Position numbers and translations under genes: made by a program. A DNA stretch of 49,183 nucleotides, taken from contig JAQBPQ010000097.1 in NCBI GenBank assembly GCA_028287445.1, positions 1 to 49,183 on the forward strand. Reading direction: 5' to 3'. The notes under the pieces are model-generated. The model saw nothing but the letters and a program-made list of their open reading frames with translations, had not been told where the DNA came from and ran no database searches. The DNA is from Cohnella sp. GTDB taxonomy: Bacteria; Bacillota; Bacilli; Paenibacillales; Paenibacillaceae. Below, in pieces: positions 17,150 to 23,497 of the stretch. Position 1 is the first letter of the stretch. Every line of letters starts with the position of its first letter.

Positions 17150-18781
17150 TTGAAAGTAATATCGCTGCATGAGCCGATTCTTCCATCTCTGGCGGAACGT
17201 TATCGACGGCAAGATCCGCAAATCACCGCCCTCTTCGGGGGTCATCCTTTACGGGAGGAAGATTGGCGCAAGCGCGCCGGATGGCTGGATCGGGAAAGTC
17301 CGATCCGTGCGGACCGGGCGCAGGTGGTCGGGGCTCTCAAGGCCTACCAAAACAAGCTGTCCATGCACCCCGCGGTGAAGCGGTCATTGGATTTGTTGGC
17401 CAAACCGGACAGTCTCGTCGTGGTAGGAGGCCAGCAGGCCGGATTGTTCGGAGGCGCACTGCTCATCTTTTACAAAGCTTTGACCGTGATCCAAACGGCT
17501 CGGCACGCGGAACAGATGTTGGCTCGCCCGGTGGTTCCGGTGTTTTGGATTGCCGGAGAAGACCACGATTTCGACGAAGCCAATCATGTCCATGTGCAGA
17601 CCGCTGACGGGAATGTGCGCCGGATCCGCATCGATCGGCCGGACGGTTCGCGTCTTGCCGTGAGCCGTACCCGTTTGACTCCGGCTCATTGGGAATCGGC
17701 CTTGGCCGAGCTTGAAGCGAACCTGCCGGATACGGAATTCAAGCCGGGGTTGCTGGACAGCTTGAGGAGCCATACCGCAGATTCCCCGACGCTTAGTCTG
17801 GCCTTCTCGCGGCTTCTGGCCGGATGGTTCGGCCCGGAGGGGTTGGTTCTGCTGGACGCCGACGATCCGGAACTGAGGGCGGCGGAAGGCGCGATGTTCC
17901 GGGAACTGATCGATCGGAACGACGAGTTGGAAGAGGCGCTGGGACGGGGAGAAAAGTCCGTCACGGGTCTCGGTTTGCCGCTGCAGGCGGAAACCGCTCC
18001 CGGCAGTGCCAATTTGTTCCTTCACCACGAAGAAGGACGACTGCTGCTCTATAAAGAGAACGGCCGGTTCGTCGATCGCAAAGGGTATGTCTCGCTAGAC
18101 CGGGATGAATTGCTGGCACTGACGGAACAATCGCCTGACCGGCTCAGCACCAACGCGTTAACTCGGCCGCTGATGCAGGACTTTCTGTTTCCGGTTGTTG
18201 CAACTGTGCTCGGACCGTCGGAACTTGCCTATTGGGGCGTGCTGGGCCCGGCTTTCCAGACGGTTGGCCTAGGTATGCCTTTGCTGGTCCCTCGGCAATC
18301 GTTCACTTATGTGGAGCATCAGGTATCCAAGCTGCTCGATAAATTTGCTTTGTCTCCAGAACAAGCCATGGCCGAATGGGAAGAACGAAAAGCCCAGTGG
18401 CTGTCGGCGCAGGATCAATGGGATCTCGAGGGGAAATTTCGCACAGCCAGGGAACAGTTTCTCACGTTGTACGCCCCGGTGATGGAGACGGTGTCGGCGT
18501 TTCAGCCGGGACTGGCCAAACTGTCGGAGAGCAACCGCGACAAAATTTTAGAACAAATCGCCTATCTCGAAACGCGTTCTCTAGATGCGCTGTCCAAGCA
18601 GCACGAGGCTTCCCTGCGCCAATGGGACCGGATACACTCCTCCCTTACGCCGGGCGGTAAAGACCAGGAACGGGTATACGGTACTCTTCATTTCTGGAAC
18701 CGGTACGGACCGGATTGGCTGGTCGGCTGGAAGGATATACCGTACGACGGATCCGGCGGCTTTCGACTTGTCGAGGCTTAA
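17150..18781 (+). CDS. bshC: Bacillithiol synthase BshC
   Basis: 543 residues, the usual BshC length. It catalyses the last step of bacillithiol synthesis, adding cysteine to glucosaminyl-malate. Family segments are visible: VVGGQQAGLFGGALLIFYKA (residues ~88-107), PVFWIAGEDHDFDEANHV with the His-Asp rich nucleotide-like site, a long coiled coil near residues 410-490 and the C-terminal ERVYGTLHFWNRYG. TTG 17150 is the start; GGGGGA is about 9 nt upstream and the protein begins KVISLHEP as homologues do. An in-frame codon at 17078 is part of the -35 box and cannot be the start. In B. subtilis bshC directly precedes mraZ; here two genes intervene. Confidence 0.95.
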   Translation: MKVISLHEPILPSLAERYRRQDPQITALFGGHPLREEDWRKRAGWLDRESPIRADRAQVVGALKAYQNKLSMHPAVKRSLDLLAKPDSLVVVGGQQAGLFGGALLIFYKALTVIQTARHAEQMLARPVVPVFWIAGEDHDFDEANHVHVQTADGNVRRIRIDRPDGSRLAVSRTRLTPAHWESALAELEANLPDTEFKPGLLDSLRSHTADSPTLSLAFSRLLAGWFGPEGLVLLDADDPELRAAEGAMFRELIDRNDELEEALGRGEKSVTGLGLPLQAETAPGSANLFLHHEEGRLLLYKENGRFVDRKGYVSLDRDELLALTEQSPDRLSTNALTRPLMQDFLFPVVATVLGPSELAYWGVLGPAFQTVGLGMPLLVPRQSFTYVEHQVSKLLDKFALSPEQAMAEWEERKAQWLSAQDQWDLEGKFRTAREQFLTLYAPVMETVSAFQPGLAKLSESNRDKILEQIAYLETRSLDALSKQHEASLRQWDRIHSSLTPGGKDQERVYGTLHFWNRYGPDWLVGWKDIPYDGSGGFRLVEA

Positions 18782-18873
18782 TCGGAGAAATGTCGTACAA
18801 GCCGGGTGATAAGAAAACTTCATTTTTCATGACCAACCGATAGTAAAGTGATCATTATCAGGGGGATTCCGTT

Positions 18874-20136
18874 TTGAAAACATCTATATCAAGTATCGTG
18901 CGAGACCCGTCTTTGGCTCCGGAAGGCAAACTCAAAATCGACTGGGTTCAGGCCCACATGCCGGTGCTGGGCAGCATCCGCGAGCACTTCGAGCGGGATC
19001 AGCCTTTCAAAGGTTTGCGTGTGGCCATCTCCCTCCATCTGGAAGCCAAAACGGCCTATCTGGCCAAAGTGGTGCAAGCCGGAGGGGCTGAAGTGGTCAT
19101 TACCGGCAGCAATCCGTTGTCTACACAAGACGATGTATGCGCGGCTCTGGTAGAAGACGGAATCGCGGTGTTCGCCAAATACAATCCGGATCCGAAAGAA
19201 TATAAGGATTTGATGGTCAAAACGCTGGAAACGAAGCCGGATCTGATCATAGACGACGGGGGCGATCTGGTTACGATTCTGCACGCGGAACGCCAAGATT
19301 TGCTTGCCAATGTGCGGGGCGGCGCGGAGGAAACCACGACCGGCATTCTTCGGCTCAAGGCGATGGAGAAAGACGGATCGCTTCAATTTCCGATGGTTGC
19401 CGTTAACGATGCCTACTGCAAATATTTGTTCGATAACCGTTATGGCACGGGGCAATCCGTGTGGGATGGCATCAATCGGACGACGAACCTCGTGGTCGCG
19501 GGCAAAAAGGTCGTGGTAAACGGCTACGGCTGGTGCGGCAAAGGGGTAGCCATGCGAGCGAAAGGCCTTGGCGCAAACGTCGTCGTTACCGAGGTGGATG
19601 CGATCCGCGCCGTGGAAGCCTATATGGACGGGTTCACCGTACTCTCCATGGATGAGGCGGCCAAAGTCGGCGATTATTTCGTCACCGTCACGGGCAACAA
19701 GGACGTTATTCGCGGCAAGCATATCGCCAACATGAAGAATGGTGCAATCCTCTCAAATGCAGGCCATTTTGACGTGGAAGTGAATTTGGTCGAATTGACG
19801 GAGCTGTCCGTGTCCAAGCGGATTGTCCGCCGCAACATTGAAGAGTACACGCTGAAAGACGGACGCAAAATCTACGTGCTCGCCGAAGGCCGCCTCGTCA
19901 ATCTTGCGGCCGGGGACGGACACCCCGCGGAAATCATGGACATGACGTTTGCGCTCCAGGCGTTGTCCCTTCGATATGTCAACGAAAACTACAAACAAAT
20001 CGGCAGCCATGTCGTCAACGTTCCCTATGAGCTCGACGAGCAGGTCGCCCGCACGAAGCTGGAAGCGCTCGGGATCGGCATCGACAAGCTGTCCGCAGAC
20101 CAGAAAGCCTATCTCCACAGCTGGGCTGCCCACTGA
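18874..20136 (+). CDS. ahcY: Adenosylhomocysteinase (S-adenosyl-L-homocysteine hydrolase)
   Basis: 420 residues, the short form without the ~40-residue insert of many bacterial enzymes. It hydrolyses S-adenosylhomocysteine to homocysteine and adenosine, clearing the product of all methyltransferases. Substrate and NAD motifs are present: SLHLEAKTAYLAKVVQAGGA, NDAYCKYLFDNRYGTGQS, the Rossmann motif VVVNGYGWCGKGVAMRAKG and SNAGHFDVEV. TTG 18874 is used, with AGGGGG 8 nt upstream. Many Firmicutes use MTA/SAH nucleosidase plus LuxS instead, so this gene and its place between bshC and mraZ are notable. It ends in a strong terminator followed by a dispersed palindrome. No SAM or SAH riboswitch was seen upstream. 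Confidence 0.95.
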   Translation: MKTSISSIVRDPSLAPEGKLKIDWVQAHMPVLGSIREHFERDQPFKGLRVAISLHLEAKTAYLAKVVQAGGAEVVITGSNPLSTQDDVCAALVEDGIAVFAKYNPDPKEYKDLMVKTLETKPDLIIDDGGDLVTILHAERQDLLANVRGGAEETTTGILRLKAMEKDGSLQFPMVAVNDAYCKYLFDNRYGTGQSVWDGINRTTNLVVAGKKVVVNGYGWCGKGVAMRAKGLGANVVVTEVDAIRAVEAYMDGFTVLSMDEAAKVGDYFVTVTGNKDVIRGKHIANMKNGAILSNAGHFDVEVNLVELTELSVSKRIVRRNIEEYTLKDGRKIYVLAEGRLVNLAAGDGHPAEIMDMTFALQALSLRYVNENYKQIGSHVVNVPYELDEQVARTKLEALGIGIDKLSADQKAYLHSWAAH

Positions 20137-20151
20137 GTTGGCTCCACATCG

Positions 20152-20190
20152 AGACCTCCCTTCCGCCATCAAGCGGATCGGAGGTCTTTT
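20152..20190 (+). terminator. Terminator of ahcY
   Basis: AGACCTCC (20152-20159) pairs with GGAGGTCT (20180-20187), with inner TCCGC/GCGGA pairing, followed by TTTT. Confidence 0.9.
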
Positions 20191-20201
20191 TATGAACTTT
20201 T

Positions 20202-20234
20202 CAGAAAGTATAAGTTGTCACCTATACTTTTCTG
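20202..20234. repeat. Dispersed palindromic repeat, copy 3
   Basis: A 33-bp near-palindrome: CAGAAAGTATA at the left and TATACTTTTCTG at the right. It lies directly after the ahcY terminator. Its complement shares the 17-mer CAGAAAAGTATAGGTGA with copy 1. Confidence 0.7.
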
Positions 20235-20246
20235 AAACGTCTCCGA

Positions 20247-20313
20247 CATAAACGTATGCTGCCATCCAAGGACGGCGACAGCCGTTTATGCTTGTCACAA
20301 GAAAAATTTGTGA
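20247..20313. repeat. Two inverted repeats upstream of the DUF4349 lipoprotein gene
   Basis: CATAAACG (20247-20254) is repeated inverted as CGTTTATG (20283-20290), and TCACAA (20295-20300) as TTGTGA (20308-20313) with a 7-nt gap. They lie 70-130 bp before the gene and may be operator sites or RNA hairpins. No convincing promoter hexamers were found here. Confidence 0.4.
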
Positions 20314-20380
20314 AGTCGGGAAACCTTATCCATTCCCTTCTCGTCTAGAGGTCAGAATGCGATAAAGGGGGTTGTTTGGG

Positions 20381-21427
20381 ATGTCCACAGGAAAAAACAG
20401 CGGCGCGAGCCGTCGTGTGGCCGGCTCCGCGGCTATGCTGCTGTTGGCCATGATGTTGACGATCGCGGCTTGCTCGAATGCGAAGTCCGCGCACGATGCG
20501 GGGGCGCCGGCGGCAATGAGCCAAGCGGATATGGCCAGCACCGCTTTACAAGACAACGCGAAGGTTCACGATGCCGCCAAAAATTCCGTTAGCTCCTCCT
20601 CGTCGTCCGCACAGGGGCAAACGACTTCCAAGCTTGCGGCAGTTGGCGGCACAGGGTTCGTGCCGATGGCCGAAGCGGATACGGGCATCAATCGCAAAGT
20701 GATTTACAAAGCGCAAGTGACGATGAAAGTTCCCAAGTTTGAGCCGGCGGATGAACAGCTAAGCAACGCGATCCATCAAAGCGGGGCTTATGTGCTGCAG
20801 TTTTCCAACAGCATGGACGCTAATGAGAAGGGAGCTACTTATGTCATTAAAGTACCGGCTGACGGCTTCTCTTCGTTTATCGACCAACTGAGGAAAATCC
20901 AGAAAGACCTCGAACTTCAAATGGAAGGCAGCGACGTGACCGAAGAATATGTGGATTTGACTGCGCGTCTGGCAGCTAAGAAAACCGTTGAAGCCCGGCT
21001 GCTGGCTTTCATGGACAAAGCGAAGGGAAGCGACGACTTGGTGAAGTTCTCCTCGGAACTGGCCAATGTTCAGGAGCAGATTGAGCAAATCAAGGGGCGC
21101 ATGCGTTACTTGGATCAAAATGTCGCTTATTCCACCGTTAACCTGAGACTTTATGAGGGAACGGCAGACACGGTGGTGAAAGAGAATAACGATCAAGGTT
21201 TGGGGGAGCGGCTCGCCGGTGCACTGACGGGCAGCGCTCATGTTTTGGGCCAATTCGGTCAAGCGCTGCTCGTCTTTATCGCGGCACTCCTCCCTGTCGT
21301 CGCGGTGGCGGCTGTCGTCGGTATTCCGGTTTATGTGATCATTCAAGGGCGACGCAGAGCCCATCCGAGGACGTCGGCTGAAGGGCCGCTCACGGACCAA
21401 CGAAAGACGGACGACGAGAGTCGTTAA
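20381..21427 (+). CDS. DUF4349 domain lipoprotein with C-terminal membrane segment
   Basis: 348 residues. The signal ends in a lipobox (LTIAAC, lipidated Cys near residue 31), followed by a Ser/Ala-rich spacer, then the DUF4349 domain (about residues 105-270: RKVIYKAQVTMKVPKFEPAD, YVIKVPADGFSSFIDQL, SDVTEEYVDLTARLAAKK, MRYLDQNVAYSTVNLRLYE) with an internal coiled coil. One membrane helix (ALLVFIAALLPVVAVAAVVG) and a basic tail close the protein. DUF4349 proteins are envelope proteins of unknown role. ATG 20381 follows AAAGGGGG at 9 nt. It has its own terminator and is an extra gene in front of the dcw cluster. Confidence 0.8.
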   Translation: MSTGKNSGASRRVAGSAAMLLLAMMLTIAACSNAKSAHDAGAPAAMSQADMASTALQDNAKVHDAAKNSVSSSSSSAQGQTTSKLAAVGGTGFVPMAEADTGINRKVIYKAQVTMKVPKFEPADEQLSNAIHQSGAYVLQFSNSMDANEKGATYVIKVPADGFSSFIDQLRKIQKDLELQMEGSDVTEEYVDLTARLAAKKTVEARLLAFMDKAKGSDDLVKFSSELANVQEQIEQIKGRMRYLDQNVAYSTVNLRLYEGTADTVVKENNDQGLGERLAGALTGSAHVLGQFGQALLVFIAALLPVVAVAAVVGIPVYVIIQGRRRAHPRTSAEGPLTDQRKTDDESR

Positions 21428-21447
21428 TCCCCTAAAATATTTTTTTC

Positions 21448-21475
21448 AAATCCTGCCCATCGGGCAGGATTTTTC
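21448..21475 (+). terminator. Terminator of the DUF4349 gene
   Basis: AAATCCTGCCC and GGGCAGGATTT form an 11-bp stem with a 3-nt loop followed by Ts. It isolates the dcw cluster from upstream transcription. Confidence 0.9.
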
Positions 21476-21500
21476 TTTTGAAACACGAATAACTGTACCT

Positions 21501-21540
21501 AAGTGGTTCGTAGTGGTGTAAAGTGGTGAAAGATGGGGAG
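21501..21540 (+). promoter_or_regulatory. MraZ operator: four direct repeats with 10-bp period
   Basis: AAGTGGTTCG, TAGTGGTGTA, AAGTGGTGAA and AGATGGGGAG follow each other without gap (21501-21540), each with a GTGG/ATGG core at the same position; a fifth GTGG starts at 21541. MraZ proteins bind such evenly phased boxes in front of their own operon. The phase puts all boxes on one face of the helix. Confidence 0.85.
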
Positions 21541-21552
21541 GTGGTGAGGCAC

Positions 21553-21990
21553 GTGTTTCTTGGAGAGTATCAACACAGCATCGACGACAAAGGCAGGATC
21601 ATCATCCCGGCCAAGTTTCGCGAAGCCCTCGGCACCGACTTCATCGTTACCCGTGGATTGGACAGTTGTTTGTTCGTCTATCCTCGCACCGAATGGACGC
21701 AATTGGAACAAAAAATCAAAGCCCTCCCTTCTATGGCCGCCAATGCGCGGGCATTCTCCCGGCTGCTCTTCGCCGGTGCGTCCGAATGCGAATGGGATAA
21801 GCAGGGAAGGGTAAACGTGCCGAACCACCTGCGCGAATTCGCCAAGCTCGAGAAAGACTGCACCGTCATCGGAGTTTCCACCCGCGTCGAGATCTGGGAC
21901 AAAGTGTTGTGGGAAGAGTATTCCCGCCAATCGCAGGATTCTTTTAATGAAATTGCCGAGAAACTGGTCGATTTCGATTTTAACTTCTAA
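21553..21990 (+). CDS. mraZ: Transcriptional regulator MraZ
   Basis: 145 residues, usual MraZ length, with two AbrB-like repeats: GEYQHSIDDKGRIIIPAKFR (residues ~4-23) and ASECEWDKQGRVNVPNHLRE (~77-96), each with the D-x-x-GR signature that contacts DNA. MraZ forms a ring and represses the dcw operon by binding the repeats just upstream. GTG 21553 is the start: it gives the conserved N-terminus (VFLGEYQH) and has GGGGAGG and GTGAGG upstream; earlier codons would be read from the operator DNA. It is the first gene of the division and cell wall cluster. Confidence 0.97.
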   Translation: MFLGEYQHSIDDKGRIIIPAKFREALGTDFIVTRGLDSCLFVYPRTEWTQLEQKIKALPSMAANARAFSRLLFAGASECEWDKQGRVNVPNHLREFAKLEKDCTVIGVSTRVEIWDKVLWEEYSRQSQDSFNEIAEKLVDFDFNF

Positions 21991-22061
21991 CCGGTTTACA
22001 ACTCATCTACATAGCAGAGAGAAAGACGGATCCCCTGTGGGAAGCCGGGAGGGCATCAAGC

Positions 22062-23024
22062 ATGTTTCACCATCTGACGGTACTGAAAGAGGAAGCGGTC
22101 CAAGGGTTGAAGGTGCGTCCGGACGGCATTTACGTTGACTGTACGCTGGGAGGAGCGGGACATAGCGCGGAAATCGCGTCTAAGCTCGGTCCCGGCGGCC
22201 GGCTGATCGCGCTGGACCAGGACGAAACCGCCCTCGAGAACGCGCGGGTCAAGCTCGCGTCGTTCGGTTCGATCGTCACGCTGGTGAAAAGCAACTTCCG
22301 GCATTTGAAGCAGGCGCTCCGTACCGCGGGCGTGCCCGAGACCGACGGAATTCCCCGTGTCGACGGGGTGTTGTACGATCTCGGCGTTTCGAGCCCCCAA
22401 TTGGATGAGGCCGACCGCGGTTTCAGCTATAACCATGATGCGGAGCTGGACATGAGGATGGATCGGGATCAGCCGCTCACGGCCAAGACGATCGTCAATG
22501 AATGGGAAGACAAAGAAATCGCCGCCATCCTTCGGGATTACGGCGAAGAGAAGTTCGCCCGGTCGATCGCCCGCGCGATCACAGCCGCAAGGGCCAAAGC
22601 GCGGATCGACACGACAGGCAGGCTGGTCGAATTGATCAAGTCGGCCATTCCGGCAGCTACCCGAAGAACGGGCCCGCATCCGGCGAAGCGCTCGTTTCAG
22701 GCTTTGCGGATCGCGGTCAACGACGAGCTCGGCGCCTTGCGCGACTCGCTCGCGGAAGCGATCGACGTGCTCAAGCCAGGTGGAAGAGTAGCGGTGATCA
22801 CCTTCCATTCCCTGGAGGACCGGATTTGCAAGCACGCGTTCACCGCCGAAGTAGCCTCCTGCACATGTCCGCCGGATTTTCCGTTGTGCGTATGCGGAGC
22901 CGGACGCGGCGAAATGGGCCGGCTGAGATTGACGCCGAGAAAACCGATTCTGCCATCCGAACAAGAACTCGCAGACAATTCCCGAGCTCGTTCGGCCAAA
23001 CTCCGGATCGCCGAAAAAATCTGA
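22062..23024 (+). CDS. rsmH: 16S rRNA (cytosine1402-N4)-methyltransferase RsmH (MraW)
   Basis: 320 residues. The start FHHLTVLKEEAVQGL and the SAM motif YVDCTLGGAGHSAEI are diagnostic, followed by GVLYDLGVSSPQLDEADRGFSY, HPAKRSFQALRIAVNDEL and ITFHSLEDRICK. It methylates N4 of C1402 in the decoding centre of 16S rRNA. ATG 22062 has GGGAGGGC upstream. Near the C-terminus is a Cys cluster (CTCPPDFPLCVCG), as in other Firmicute RsmH proteins. It lies second in the cluster, 71 bp after mraZ. Confidence 0.97.
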   Translation: MFHHLTVLKEEAVQGLKVRPDGIYVDCTLGGAGHSAEIASKLGPGGRLIALDQDETALENARVKLASFGSIVTLVKSNFRHLKQALRTAGVPETDGIPRVDGVLYDLGVSSPQLDEADRGFSYNHDAELDMRMDRDQPLTAKTIVNEWEDKEIAAILRDYGEEKFARSIARAITAARAKARIDTTGRLVELIKSAIPAATRRTGPHPAKRSFQALRIAVNDELGALRDSLAEAIDVLKPGGRVAVITFHSLEDRICKHAFTAEVASCTCPPDFPLCVCGAGRGEMGRLRLTPRKPILPSEQELADNSRARSAKLRIAEKI

Positions 23025-23085
23025 CTTTCTTTTGTCGAATATTGTTTGAACTTATCGAAACAACCGAAAGGGGTATAACAGAGAG

Positions 23086-23484
23086 ATGGCCTATTACGGC
23101 AACTTGGCCCTCCGTCCGGAGCGCAAGCCGCAAGAGACGGTACAACCGGTCAGACACAAGGAAAAAGTCATTCGCCGCCGCCAACTTCCGCTTGGGGAGA
23201 AACTGCTCTATTTGTTTACCATAGCGGTTTGCGTCATCGTAGCGTGTCTTATTCTTAATCGTTATGCGCAGCTCTATCAGATGAACCGGCACATTCAGGA
23301 GATGAACCGGCAATACGAGCAAACGACGGTTCAGATGAAAGAAATGCAAAGGGAAGTGGAACGTTTGAAAGATCCGCAGCTGATTATGAATAAAGCCAAA
23401 GCGATGGGAATGGTTCAAATCGACCCACGCGGCATCACCGTGAGCGAAAACGGAAATGCCGTAGCTATGAATACAAAGAAATGA
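23086..23484 (+). CDS. ftsL: Cell division protein FtsL
   Basis: 132 residues: a basic cytoplasmic part of about 45 residues, one membrane helix (LLYLFTIAVCVIVACLILN, residues ~44-62), and an extracellular coiled coil (YQMNRHIQEMNRQYEQTT, EMQREVERLKDPQLIMNKA) ending in the conserved MGMVQIDP segment. FtsL joins DivIC and DivIB in the septal complex that activates SEDS/PBP2B synthesis. ATG 23086 follows AAAGGGG. The 60-bp gap before it carries a TTTGTCGAA sequence (23031-23039) like a Spo0A box. Position between rsmH and pbpB and the length agree with FtsL. Confidence 0.9.
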   Translation: MAYYGNLALRPERKPQETVQPVRHKEKVIRRRQLPLGEKLLYLFTIAVCVIVACLILNRYAQLYQMNRHIQEMNRQYEQTTVQMKEMQREVERLKDPQLIMNKAKAMGMVQIDPRGITVSENGNAVAMNTKK

Positions 23485-23497
23485 AGAGGTTTTGAGA

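Noticed and set aside
18782-18873. SAM/SAH riboswitch, or a fourth copy of the dispersed palindrome, before ahcY
   Set aside because: No conserved riboswitch cores; the partial likeness GGTGA..AAAACTT to the palindrome lacks the CAGAA and TTTCTG ends.
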